A stretch of DNA of 64,000 nt, from positions 28,670,001 through 28,734,000 of the forward strand of contig NC_088106.1 in assembly GCF_036370855.1 (NCBI RefSeq), given 5' to 3'. The stretch is from Dromaius novaehollandiae (taxonomy: Eukaryota > Chordata > Aves > Casuariiformes > Dromaiidae). The position numbers were made by a program, and so were the translations under genes. Shown piece after piece: positions 51,376 to 64,000 of this stretch (positions are counted from its first letter, which is position 1; each line of letters starts with the position of its first letter). The notes beneath the pieces were generated by a model that saw only the letters and a list, made by a program, of their open reading frames with translations, ran no database searches and was not told the origin of the DNA.

Positions 51376-54300
51376 TAAGTGAGAGAGCAAACACAGTTGT
51401 AAACTGTGCTCAAGAGTAAGCAACACTCCAAGCAGCAGAATTTTTGAAGGCTATTTTCCCTTGATTCAGTCTTACATGGCTTCTGAGGTGTCCAGTAATG
51501 TCATTTTGTTTTTCCTGCAGCCTTCTTTTGATAGGGATGCTACTTGGGGGAGAGGAATTGAGTCTCTCTAAGAAATAAATATTTTTGAAAACTTAGAGGA
51601 ATGTATATATTGTGGGATCTATGATGTTTTGCTGAGTTCAGTGGTAATTGTTTCAGGGACAGAAAATTATTGCTAGTGGGAATCTGAGACAAGGAGAGAG
51701 AGAAGGATATGCACACAGAGTACTGTGATAGGATATAAGATAGTGAGGATATATATACACTCACATAAATATATATATATGATCTTGAGTTTAAAAACTC
51801 CCACAAAATTATGATACTGTAAAACAAATAATAGAGTACAAAGAGTGCAGGTCTCTACCGTAAAGATCATCCTTACTGATGGAGATGGAGTTTAGCAGAC
51901 TGCCTTCCTCTGCCTGCTTCCAAACTGTGCTCCGAGACCCCTGACATTTGTGTTCTGCTGTATATGATGTTCTGAGAATGAAAGTGTGAGTGACGATCGA
52001 GGATTAAAATGATAAGGATAACTGCCAAGTCTTTTGAAGCCCTTCGATGAAAGATTTGTGACATTTCCGGTGCTCTGCCCTTTCAGTTAGAGATCACAGC
52101 TTGCTTTTTCTTCATCTCCTTTCTGTTCCATAGTGCCAGTGTTTTTCTTCAGCTCTTCAAGGCTTTTTTTATACTTCAGCTCTAGCTGATGGTTCTAATC
52201 ACAGAAATCAAACAAAACTCACCTATAAATATAATGTGTCCTTTCTCATCTCCCTAAAAAATGAGTCAGTATAGTGGGTCAGAAGAAATTGGCGTCGTTT
52301 CTTTGGATTTGTGTGTTTCTCTTACCTTGTCCAGTTCACAGAGGTAGTTTTTAACTTTTGATATATGGTTTCCATAAGCTTCATTTGGAAGTTTTCTCTG
52401 CAGAAATGGTAAAGTGGAGTTGAAATTTTATTTACTTCTTAATGTGTTTTAGGTAATTAAAATATTAATTAGTGTGCTATTGTGCAAGATGTTGGACGTA
52501 TTCAGAACCTGAAGAGACGTGTTGATTGCTGTATTATTTCATGAGATGGCCACTTTGACTTATTGCAGTGCTATACCTTTGCTAAGGTGGAAGAAAGGAG
52601 AGTTGGCTGGATGGCAATGAGAGCTTGCAGTCAGGTCTTTTCAAATATCCAACAAATTCAAGTGTAACGTGTGGAACTGCCCGAGTGGAATGGAAAGAGG
52701 GATTGAGTCCCCGTTCTCTGCAACCTGCACAATACCTTGAAGACTTGCTTATTGCGTTGCATTATTTTAAGTGACCAGGGGGGACACGGGAAATGAAGTT
52801 AGCCAATTTTTCAGGTATAATCTGTTATACTGTCAGAAAACAAATGGAAATGAAATGCCCTACTTCTGGTGTTTTTCTTAAATGTGTGTTTCAGTACCAT
52901 GCTGTAGTATTTCTGCATAAAAGAAACTGAAAAAAAATCTGTATGTCTTTTGCTTTCCAAAGGAAAATTTTTACTTTGCTATGTTTTTGTTGGTACATTT
53001 ACTTGCAGAGCACTGGTATTATGGATTGAAAATACTCCTGCTTGTTATATGTAAGTTCTTATTGCCTGAGGTGACTGAGCTGTGAATTTCTTGTCCTTGA
53101 AATGTTTGTTAATGTCATAGCCATTAAAGTTGATGAAACAAACTCTTTCCGTTGCTATGCCTTACTTTTCTGCTTTCTTGTTACTCTTTGTTGATTTAGA
53201 ATGTGTTTGTGTCCAGGCAGAAAGTTTAGGAGGAAAAGACAAGGGCATTAGTGAGGAGTAAGAATCAAGGGAAGGAAATGTCACATTTACAATAAAAAAG
53301 ATTGTCAGTGGTAGCTACCATCACTTTCTAGATACTTTGGTTTCCCTGTGCAAATGCGCTGTTATAAAACTGTTAAAACTTGAAAATGTATTCTTTTCAA
53401 AACGTTCAGTATGGTTTCTCTGAAAACCCTGCCAGGATTTCACCGAGTGAAGAATGGCAGCCCTTTCGCGGGTGTGTTGACATTCACCAATATCAGCTGT
53501 AGCCTCCTTGGAGAATTTGCAGTCTCTCTCAGTATAATGCCGGGATATGCCACCAGTATTTTCTGTAGTAAATTCTGAAGTATTGCCAGGCTGTATGTCA
53601 CTGATATAGTTCATTTGATTGTGAAATAAGCAGCTAAGAATAACCCTTTCGAATCTTCCTTGCTCATAACATCTTGGCAGTCAGCTCTTCTCTGTAATGA
53701 CTTTCCCTCAAACAACTTCCTTGACCTAAAGTCATGCTTTGATAACGCCCATATCTAAAGTTTATCTATTGTGCCTGCCTCTCTTCTGGAGGCAGTGTGT
53801 TGCTCCTTTGGAAGTCATGCTTTTATCCAAGCTTACCTCAAAAGAAAAATGACCTACTGTGACAGTAATCAGAAAAAGCATCCAGCATGCATTACAGACC
53901 AATACTGATTTGCAGTTCCCTGTTTCTGATCTCTTTGGGTAGAAGACTGGGAAATGGTGAATAACGCCTTTGCCAAATGTTATGAAATAGGATTGCATTT
54001 TTTTATGTTGTTTGAATCCCGAATGTATTTGCAGGCTCACTCTTCCTGGCGAGGTGAGCATGACGCAGGGAAAAGCTCATGGGATCTATGATGTGACAAA
54101 TGCATAACTGAAGAGCATGGGAGTATACAAAAATGTTGACTTAGGGCTGCCTATATAATACAGTTGTACTGTGACCTCCTTTGGACCAAATATGGTGACA
54201 GGAATAAAGAACCAGGTTGTTCCCATCACATGCTGGTGGCCCCTAGTAAAGGAAGCATCGTGCAAAGTAATGAAGGTTTCTGTTACTCCCTACTTGACTT

Positions 54301-56689
54301 CAAAGTAGTGTGCTTTTTAAAAAGTTCCTAGCCTCTTTAATCTCTCTGCTCTTTAAGTTATTGCTATTACTCCTTGCATGTCAGACTCCTTCAGAGATGA
54401 TTCAAAAGAAGAATAATGTGTCTCTCAGGTTAGTTTAAGAACCATTCTGTTCTTCCCACGAGCTCCTGCATCCGGCGTTATTGGCAGAGTTCCCTGAAGT
54501 TGGAGGCTCGTGTTGAGAGGACAAAAGGTTGCGGTGAAGAAGGGGAAGAACATATTGGTAGGTAAGAGATGGTCTTACCTTTACTGGCCTTCCCTTATTT
54601 ACAGGAACAAAGATCAAAATTTTAAGACACAAAGAGCAGCCTTGTTTGGTTTTTTGTTTTTTCTTAGGCGTAAGTTCAGGCAGTCAGTAACTGAGTTGTT
54701 CGGGTTTTTCTTAACCCTGAAGGGGATCTTTGGGTATTAAATGGTTATAGGTGGCTCAGATGAGAATGTCTGTGGTTGAGATGGGTGCTGTTGGGTGGCT
54801 ATTCAAGTCTTGTTTCCAGTAATATATGCCTCTGACAAACAAACCATCCAGACTGGAAATTCCTGTAGTAGATTTTTATGTTCTAACAAAAATTATTCAA
54901 ATTCATTCCTAAACATGAAAATAAGGAAAATATTTTGGCCATGGCAAGTACTTTTTTTCCAAGGATTTTGGTGGGAACCTCCCGCTGAGTTTTTGTGATT
55001 TAGAGTAAAGACTGGAAGTTGAACAGTTCTCTGGCTTTAATGTGATCGCTGTGAGTTGTTACTTTCAGAAAAATCCATGTAGGCTGACCAGTTTATAAGC
55101 CTCTGCAAAATAGTAAATGGCAGCTTGGTAGAGACTAGGAGGAACGTTTTTCAGAGTGGGTCTGCACTTAGCATATTCCACTATTTTGCAGGTTTTACAT
55201 AGGGAACAGATTGCACATGCCACACTGAGAGTAACCTACATGCGTCCTTCCAACGTTGTCAAGAAGGACAGGAGTTTGACAGACAGCAGTCTGTTACTAT
55301 GTAAACACAAGTCGTTCCTTGAACACCAGACCCTATCTTAAGCACAGCTTCCGGGGGTCTGAAAGCTAGCCTTCAAATTCTTTCTGTTGTCATTAAGTTG
55401 GTAAAAGGCAGATCTTGCCAGCTGGGTGTCTTTAGCGCTATATTCATGTTTCCTCCAAAGCGTGCAAGTTATTGAAAACTCAAATAACGAACAAGTGTTT
55501 TTCCGAACTTTGCTTAGGAAAGAGCATTTGTTTTGGCTGAAGCGTCCCAGAGCAACTTAAAAGACACCAACTTGGGGAAATTAGTGTAGCTAGCAGGATA
55601 TAACAGCATTTCTGTGCTTGGGCAACTGATAGTCATGGTGGAATGTGAAGTAAAGGAACCATGTAAACTGCTCTTAACCTCACCAAGAGCTAACTTGCCG
55701 ATTTTGTGATGCCGAGATCAGAGTTGTTAATGCTTCAAAGGGAATTTAAGGGTGAGCAAAAAGTGTCCACGTATAGAACTTCTCAATTTTGCTATGATAT
55801 GTCTGCTGCCCAAATGAGATACTACTCTTCTAGGGAGCAGTTTGATGGCTTGATTTGTTGTTTTGGTATCATGGCCAGCAGTGCTTTTACTGGTGGAAAC
55901 CAGCAGCTCAGGTGCCATTTCTTCTTAATTCTAAGCGTCCTGTTTTAGATGGATGAGAAAAATGAGGACTGCCCTACCCCTTACCTGTGTTCTTTCTTAC
56001 AATCTTTCTTTCCTTATTTGCCATCTCATAAGGATTTTCCTGCATAACTAACTCGGATTTAAGCATGCAGAATTTTTGCCTGACAACTGCTTTGTGGTCG
56101 TTTTATGCTACCCAAAACGCTGAACTGGTTAAAAGTTTCATGTAATGTCAGCTTTGCAGTCTTCTAGCACCTGGCTTGCAAATAGAGATAAGCTGTTGTT
56201 TTGTCCTGTGCTTATTTTCCTTTAGAAGCAGTAGCTTATTTTTGAAAAATTGCAAAACATTTATCATTTAGAAGTGGCTCCTCATCTGAATAGGGTATGC
56301 TCTAGTGTGAGAATATATGCTATAAAGTTTTTTACTTCTGAAACTTTGTCTAATGAGAGAACTGAGATTAGGGAGAATAGGAAAATGTGCATATACTTAA
56401 TTTGCTTTTAATTTTTTCACTGATTTTTTTTTTTGTGTGCATTGCCAGAATCCATAGCAACATAACTGTAAATCCAAATTCATGTTTTACAGCCACTAAG
56501 GGACACTAAAATTGGAGTATCCTGAAATCCCTCTATTTTGTCTGGCGTTTTACTGTAGAAAGGAGTTGGACTAGAATGGTTATTTATTTACTTCTGTGGC
56601 TCTGCCTGGCCTTTCTTTGTTCCTGGAAAAATCCTGAGGAGAAAAGGGCGAAGAGAGACCTTGAGCTAATCCTTTTGTCTTGAGGGAAG
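51376..56689 (+). other. Probable intron, part 2
   Basis: AT-rich DNA with poly-T and TA-rich runs (such as 51743-51780). I see no exon, RNA gene or recognisable repeat. Confidence 0.4.
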
Positions 56690-57200
56690 ATCAGTTACAA
56701 TATTCCTGACAGATGCTTGTCTGATCTCTTAATTGCTAGTGATGGAAATTCCACTGCATTTCTTAAGCAGCTTGTTCCAGTGCTTTATGTTCTTACTGCT
56801 TGCTTTTTCTAATGTTTAACTAACATGTTTTGCAGTGAACTTCAGTTGTTATTTGGTACTATCCAGTTATTTTGTATGTATTTTGATGTGTTTGATGTAT
56901 CATTTTTCCCTTGATCTCTTCTCTAACACAGACTGTGTGTCTTTTTATTCCAATTGTACCAGTTTTTCCCCATAGATCTTATTTGCTCATGTTCTTATCT
57001 AAATAATTGCTTTCTGGACTTTCTCCTAACAGTTCGTATCTTTAAGCTAGGAACCCCAAATTGGGCACCATACTACAGCATTGAAGATTTCCTAGTGCTA
57101 AATGGATTGCTCTCCTTCATTTATTTTGAAGAGCCCTTCCCAAGGCCCCGTTGCTCTGTGGTTATCCTTCTGTTCACGGCAGCCTTTGCAAGGGATCCTG
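56690..57200 (-). mobile_element. Second CR1-like LINE relic
   Basis: GTGATGGAAATTCCACTGCA followed by CAGCTTGTTCCAGTGCTTTA is the complement of the 3' part of CR1-type elements (known from memory: a heavily repeated 'held together by tail-end' segment), and the later GGGCACCATACTACAGCATT resembles another conserved block in the right order. Decay is heavy and the ends are approximate. Confidence 0.6.
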
Positions 57201-58194
57201 ATGTTGGAGGTGTCCTGCATCTGGCTGCGTATCTGGGTTCAGGATTGGTGATCAGAGAGGCACGTTCATCTTCCTCACAAATAGCGGAGCAAAAAGAAGA
57301 TTGGGAACCAGCATGGGAAACGTTTCACCAATGTCCTTGGTGAAACAAACTGATATTTGTCCCTTGGTGAAAACAGCAAGGATAGCAAGATGTGCGATTA
57401 AAAACTTTTTGCTAGTGTCTTGGCTGATGTTATTTGATCAAGCAGCAGCTGGGGCTTTCTCACCTCCTCATATAGGAGAATCAGGACTTTCCTTTTTGAT
57501 GTTGTTGTCTGATACAGTTGTCTGGTGTCATTTGATTAGCTGGAGTCTTCAATATTCATGAAGAGTAGTGAAGAAAGGCTGCCTTGTTTGTTCGGTGTTA
57601 AGCTGTTGAAAGCATATGTGGAACATCGGTTTCTCCACATCTTTTGATTTCAAATGCAGTTTTTTGTTGCTATAAAATGGTACAAATCTTCATGACTACC
57701 TCTGACAATGCAGAAGGAGTTTGCTGTCTTGTGGTAAAAGTATGATAATAACTTTCAAGAAAAAGAAGCAACAAAAAAGATGGGAAAGAAAATGAAAAAA
57801 ATGTATACTAGGAAAGTGGAAAAAGGGATAAATTTACATTGAGTGTAGCCTGATTTTTACAATCTTCCTCTAAAATATGCCTAAGAAACAATCACTTTTC
57901 CAGCATTGACTGTATTTGCAGTTTATGTTCCTTCTAGACTGTAGGTTTACTTTGGTACCGGGTAGGGATGCTTTGAGCCTTGAAACCAATCTTTTTAGTT
58001 ATGACTTAATTAGCAATGTTTGTTTAATAACTGCTTGGGCTCTGGCTTCCTCAGATGAGCAACAGTAGTCATGTTTTCTATCAATATATAATCTTCAGTG
58101 AGTAACTTTAGACAAATATTTGAATTGGTACTATACTATTTTTAAACGCATGATAATTTGAGACGTGGATTTTTTTCCTCTTATTCTGGAACTC

Positions 58195-58365
58195 TGTCTC
58201 ACCTGCCGTCGCCTGATCTGCTGCTCGCCTGTCGTGCCCGAGCCCCTGCTTTGGGCTGACCGGCCCCTGCTGCCTCCCGCCTTGCAGCTTGGCTCCCGCG
58301 CGGGGCGTGGGGCATCGGGGAGGTGTCCCAGGCCAGGCCTCCGGTGGGGAACGGGTGCTCCGAGT
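58195..58365. other. GC-rich patch in AT-rich DNA
   Basis: About 170 bp with several CpGs and runs such as CTCCCGCGCGGGGCGTGGGG in a region that is otherwise AT-rich. It could be an alternative promoter, an inserted fragment or an old repeat. No splice signals or frames make it an exon. Confidence 0.5.
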
Positions 58366-59891
58366 AAAATAGAGGATTGTGTATTTATCACTTGGCTCTT
58401 ACAGTGCTGCCTGCAGTTGCCAAATCATTATTTGCCACTGACTTTTTTCTGGGTTTTTTTGGAAACGCACAGAATGTATCTATAATTTGTTAGCAGTTCG
58501 TAAGCAGTTGGACAAGTCTTTCAGTAGTGAAAATCTAGGGTGATGGTGATTCAACAACCTTCTTTCCCTTGTGTATGTTCTCTCTTCATTAGGCTACAGT
58601 TCCCCAGCAGCGTTAGCTGTGTTTTACAGTACAACGTGTTTGGAAGTGGTTGTTAGTAAAGGCATGTTGGAAGACTGGTATCTCTGCAGGTCAGAGTTTA
58701 GTTTGTGGTCTAATGTATAATAATTGTGACCCTGAGGTTTGTCTGGGGGTGGCAAGTAGTTGCCTGTTTGATTCTATGCTTCTGCAGCAACCACATTTCT
58801 TGTGGCTCTCGGCTTAATTGAGTGTGTTTTTTTTCTTTTTTTCCTGTAACTGGCCATTTTTACCAGGTGTAACAGCATGTACTACAGCAGTGAAGAATTC
58901 CTTAGCTAACCTGGCCAGCTTTGAGAATGTGGGTTTCTTCCCTGTCATTGCAACTGGGAGGCCATCAGTATTTTATTCTTCAAACGTACTGCCTGGGGAA
59001 GCTTGCATCCTCCGTGATTGTATGACCTATCTTGCCAATATATTGCTTTTTTTCATAGCTTAGGAAGAACCTTCAAGAAGATCGTCCATCTCTTATTGAC
59101 TTTCCCTTCTAAGAGCTCTCAAATATCTGAGGTGCAAAAAAAAAGTCAGCTAGTCTGATTCCTTGAGAGAGTGGCACTATATGTGTAAGAGGTGCTTGTG
59201 CTTTATGTGTTTCCTTCAAAATCCATTCAGTCTTACTGGATCTTTTCCTCTGGTTTCAAGACTATAGCGCATAATTACGCTGCTGCTTTCTCTTGCAGTC
59301 TGTTTGGTTTGTGTTTTTAACATGTGAATCTTCTCAAGAATCCTCTCCTTTTCTTGGGCAGGCTTCAGAGCTCCACAGACATGTACAGGGATTTTTCACA
59401 GGGGCTATGTAAGAGTACTCAATAAACAGACTTGGAAAGATTCTGGTTTTGGTGATTTAAAGCAAACAAAACATTTGTGGGTTTGCGTCTCAAACTTTTA
59501 GCTCTTTCTTATCTGAAACAAAGTAAGGAATTTAGGAAAAAGAAGAGCTGTAAGAGCAGAACAAGAGCCAGTCGGAAGCAGAAGCCAGAAGGCTGAAATA
59601 TGAGAATTAACTGAATCGGTATTTCTTGCCTTTGACAGCAAAGCACTGGATGGCTCAGCATTAGGGGCAGGGATCTCACCAGCTAGCTGGCAAAATGATT
59701 TGTCCTTAAGTTCATCCGCTGTGGGTAGGAATTGTCTTTCTGATCTTAAGGATAGCATTCATTTTTCTCCCTTAACTGGTATTGGGGAGGGCTGAATCTG
59801 TTTTATATCAGTGCTGTGTTCTAGATGTGGCATCATCTTGTAGCATAAAATTTGTGAGGAAGCTGTAGCTGAGTGAAACAATTTCCTTGAC

Positions 59892-59912
59892 AAAAAAAAA
59901 AAAAAAAAAAAA
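59892..59912. repeat. Poly-A run of 21
   Basis: Twenty-one consecutive A residues. The preceding DNA shows no similarity to a processed gene copy that I can recognise. Confidence 0.9.
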
Positions 59913-62900
59913 GCAGAGGTATGTAAATTTTTAGTTACACCGCTGAAGAAAACTGACATTGTATTGCAGTTGCAGATTGTGCCAGCTCTGCTCACCATGC
60001 TCCTGTCTGCAAGGTTAAGTCGTCTTAACAATTCTGTTTCTGAATGGTACCTGCTAAAATATGAAGTTTTAGACATAAATCAACTTCACACTTTTTTTTT
60101 TAACTGAAAATACATGAAGAGGAAGAACAGGCATAAAAAGTTCAAAAGCAGTAAAACCTAGCAGAGAGGGTGTCTCTTGGCTAAATTTATTAATTGAGCA
60201 GTTAATTGTACATTCTCTGAGAATTCTATATTCAGGAGCTTTTATATTTTTGAATATTATGCTATTTTCAACATACATATTTTAAAACACTGAAAACCTG
60301 CTTTAAGCATACAGTGAAGTCCAGGTTTTACACTGCAGGTAAGACAGGTGCTTTCCATAGGAAAAGCAGAAGCAGTTTCCAGTGTTCCTAGAAAAGAGCA
60401 ATAAACTTAAAGGAGTTGCAATGGAAAGGTATTTTGTTCTATTTTCTGTCTGTAGCAGCCTTAAGGCCAGATTTATGAACATTTTTGATAAGGAAATCTG
60501 AAAATGGGTGATGAAAATTGCTCTAGAGCTGTACAGTGTTTCAAAGGACACGTGTTTGTTTTGTCCCTTTCAGCCAGGTAGGAGAAGGCCAGTTGCCAAT
60601 TCTGGCACACATTTTCCATGCTGGAAGTATCTGGAGGTTACACTGATGCATTGTTCTGCTAGAAATTTTACAAATGTGCTTCAAGGAAGCATACCCTTCC
60701 TGAGAAAACATTATTTAGAAGGCAAGGCATGACAGATAAAGGAAGAATACAGTAATAACAATAGAACCGACCCTGCTGGGTTAAAGAATAAAAGGTGAGA
60801 TTGCTCTTATCTGTCCTCCTGGTCACACACTTGGAATTGATTGGAGCAGTATTGGGCTTGAAATACGTAATTAATGATGAGAAGAGCCCCTGGCAGTCTG
60901 GACCGCATAGCACATGAGCTGTATAATGAAGGAGGGAGGTGACAGTTTTTCCCATTCAGCGCGGTGAGCTCACATCTGTAACGCTAAAACGCTGTCTTAG
61001 TATTAGAAAACTCTGGCATGCTAGGGGAGTATTCAGCAATTTAGAATATTTAAACATTAAAAATCTGAGCTCATTAAGGGTATGAAAATGACTGCAATAA
61101 AAGTGGAATGTTGAAAATTTATAAAAGCTCAGAGCAGTAATTAAGAGCATTACTTTAATGAATGAAATTCATTAAAGTTGAACAAAGAATTCTGCTGCAG
61201 TCGGAGGGAAAGTGTTGGAGAAAAATCTGCTTTGAAATTCTTTATATTGTCTCTCTATTGAATTTAGTTAAATAACTATGAAACTTAATATACTAGACTG
61301 TTCTCTTCTCATATGTATGAGTTGGGGGTATTCCCATGCCCTAGATCAAATTGGAAAAGATAGTCCATGGCATGTTTTTCTAATTACATACTTCAGTTGA
61401 TGGGGGATTAGAAACTACATTGTGAATTTTTTGTTTGCTCTCTAATTTTGAAGATTTTTTCATTTTCATGCTTCTGAGATCATGGCTGAAATAAAGACTA
61501 CACTTTTTTTTGCCTAATCAAGCAGCTTCCTCACTGAGTTGGTGAAAGATTTTGGCACCCTGTTCTCAAGCTATTTTCACTATAGCTGTCAGGCTACTAC
61601 TACTTAGATAACTGCAGATCTCTGAAGGAAATGGGGAGAAGCTCCATGTTATAGAAGGTGGCTCCAGGTGACCCTTTTGGTGGTTGTAGCTGTAGAGAAG
61701 GTCCAGACTAAGTCCCATTTTGATGTACTTGCAAACCTTTGATAAGCTCCAACAGTAGCCAAGAAGCTACCAAGAAATGGAAGCAGGTTGTTTGCCAAGA
61801 AATTCTCTATTTCACCGATTTCTTCAAAAGCCCACCAGAACCTGTAATGGGTTATTGTGAATATTGAGTTATATCTTGCCACCTGGAAAGATATTTCTCC
61901 AGAAGTGTTTGCATACCTGTGTTTTTGAGCCATCTATCCTCTCTCATTCTGTGCAGTAAAGTAATTATTTCCGTCTTTTGTGTGACAGCAAGTGGGATTA
62001 ATAATAATCGGGATTTCTCCTTTATTTCTTACCAGGAAGTACCCCTTTCTGCTAGAATATGGGTGCTTTTTCTATCACGCTTTCTTCTACCATTTGTATT
62101 TTGGGTTACTGCAGTAGAGCTTTTTTGCAACTGTGAAGGTTAAGGCTGAGGTAGATTGCAATAGCTGTTTAACCAAGAACTTTATCAGGAATTGATACTG
62201 CTTGGAATTTTGCGCAGTTACCTGTTTGCTGAGCTCCAGCTGGACTGTAGGGTAATACAGAGACTCCTGAAGCCCGCAATTTCAACTAAACTTCTCCCAT
62301 GCCATGCCCATACAGTTTGTGCTCAAGTGAGAGAGTGCCTATTGGTAAAGAAAGAGAGCTCTCAAGACATTTGCTGGCATTCACCTAACAAAGTCTGATT
62401 GACAGACTTCTTAGGCATGCCGACCTGGCGAAGTGGTTGAGAAATGAGGTGGGGGAAGGTACTATATTTTGGAAGATAAAGATGGAAAATTTTGCATAGC
62501 ATATTGACTGGTGAGAGGAGAGGACTAAAAGGTACTGCTGGTTGTTTCCATAGCCTTTTTAGTTGTAGATAATAACTGGAGTGGCAGCTAGTTTTTTTTC
62601 GGTAAGCTTTTTGGCAGTACCTAGTACCACAAGAACATATTTGTATGGAACCTGCTCATTCCCAAACGGGTCTTTCAGTCTTGGATGTTGTTGAAGCTGA
62701 GCAGCCCGAGTTGGAGGAAGAGCAACATCCAAAGGCCCCCCGCTATGAGCTGTGTTTACTGATGAGTAATCGTTGCATCAGCATCATTGACTGCTAATGA
62801 CCACCTTTTTCCAAGAATGACAAATACTTGAAGTTCTGTATGAAACCGAGCTGTTCTAGCTCACTGTTATGTAAAATGCATTCCCTGAATGGAGTCTGAG

Positions 62901-64000
62901 CATGTCATTCACCCTTGTTGAACCTCAAAGCAAGGGAATTAATGTCTTGAGTGTCATTAAATGAGTAATACTGAAAATGCTTTATTTTCAGTCACTCTTA
63001 AGTTTATGCCCACTGCATCTTCGAGAAGTTCTTCTGAAAAATAAAGCGATCGATTTCTTGATCTTTCTCTCAGATTATAGAGAAAGCATCCTTTTCTTGT
63101 TAAATAGAGCTGCACACATGAATGGAGGTTACCTTGACTACTCATAAATCCTCTGTAAAATAGTGCCAGTGCTACGTCAGCTCCTAGAAGCACTCCTTTT
63201 TTTAGCACTTACATTAATGTGTGCTCTTTAGTGTTTCTCTTAGCAGGACCAATTGAGTACTTCATAGTTTCTCAGGATAGACTCAGGTTTAGATAGAATG
63301 TGAATATTAAGATGTAGAAGTTATTTAAAAAAACGGGAGCTTCTCTGGAAGCGTTGATGCTGTTAGGTCATTCAGGAGACAAAAACAAGTTGTAGCAGAT
63401 CAGGACGTTGCCTCTTATCCTAAATCCTTATAGTCATTTAAGCTGTCTGCGTTAATTGGCGTTATCTGTTCATACCAGTGCTTTTTATATTACCAAAGAA
63501 ACCATTAATAACTTCCTCTCCTCCTAGATTATTTTAAGATTCCTTCAAAGCCACTTATCATTGTGGTGTTTAAATGAAACTCTGAATAATTCTAAATGTC
63601 CTGGTTAGAGAAGATCAGCTTGGAAAATCACTTAAAAAGTCAAAACATAATTGTATTAGTGTAGATTGAGTATAACAGACTTAGGTGGTTTTTGCATACA
63701 CAGCTGTCCGATGTTCTCGACATCTGTCTGAAGAGTGAGACTCTCTGGAAACCTAGAAGGCTGAGCTATGCTTTTCTTGTGGAGAGTCTGGGCACTTGCA
63801 AAAGAAGTGGCCTCACAAATACTGGCAAGTACACCAAGCTGGGTTAAACTCTTTGGGAGGAAAAGCTACGTTTGCCAGACGGTAATTCATCGTTATGCCT
63901 TCATTAGAAGGCACTCCTTCACATGGCAATGTGTTCATACACTGTTCTGTCACGTAGAATTTTACTGTGGCTTCCTGACTGTTTCGTCTTCAGGGAGTGT

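Larger units (their letters stand above)
57201..64000 (+). other. Probable intron, part 3, to the window end
   Basis: AT-rich DNA without a recognised gene. The GC-rich patch at 58195-58365 and the A-run at 59892-59912 are the only outstanding structures. Confidence 0.4.

Noticed and set aside
56954-57343. 129-aa + strand frame
   Set aside because: It overlaps the antisense strand of a decayed CR1-like relic.
59892-59912. Poly-A run as the tail of a processed gene copy
   Set aside because: The upstream DNA is not similar to any gene I recognise and no target-site duplication is evident.

Overview
This window is vertebrate nuclear DNA, almost certainly from a bird. Genes are compact and rich in introns, a very GC-rich part (about 1-17 kb) is followed by an AT-rich part, interspersed repeats are few and are CR1-like LINE relics, and the gene set is that of a bird chromosome carrying AIRE, SCLY and SLC35G2. 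From memory, the chicken 5S rRNA cluster maps to chromosome 9, which fits this neighbourhood. I cannot name the species.

Layout. 1-6345: the end of a 5S rDNA array, with six 5S genes on the + strand set in a G-rich satellite of about 101 bp units and arranged as a duplicated three-gene block. 6769-10114 (-): AIRE, the autoimmune regulator, read as 14 exons with both PHD fingers kept but a weakly conserved SAND core. 14851-15717 (-): an unrecognised one-exon coding gene (288 aa) whose non-coding first exon probably lies in a CpG island it shares, head to head, with the next gene. 17177-23156 (+): SCLY, selenocysteine lyase, 12 exons, complete. 25541-32749 (+): a CCDC81-like gene with HU-type domains, 10 exons. 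35934-37169 (-): SLC35G2 with an intronless coding region. 43.0-44.9 kb: a large CpG island, probably a two-way promoter for SLC35G2 (-) and a + strand gene whose first exon donor is at 43911/43912. By gene order in human this gene should be STAG1. 45-64 kb: no coding exon seen, best read as a first intron or intergenic DNA, with CR1 relics and a perfect 25-bp tandem repeat.

The genes do not form a pathway. AIRE works in thymic epithelium, SCLY recycles selenium, CCDC81-like is probably a centrosome or cilium protein, SLC35G2 is a membrane transporter-like protein and 5S RNA is a ribosome part. Most noteworthy are the three-gene higher-order structure of the 5S array, with variants shared between equivalent copies and mostly CpG-type decay, the 5S cassette sitting inside a satellite unit at one fixed phase, the eroded SAND domain of AIRE, a run of eight CCAAT boxes in the SCLY promoter, and a pair of 55-bp segments near 40.2 and 42.0 kb whose differences are mostly synonymous in one reading frame. 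Exons were called by eye from splice signals and remembered protein sequences, with no database search.
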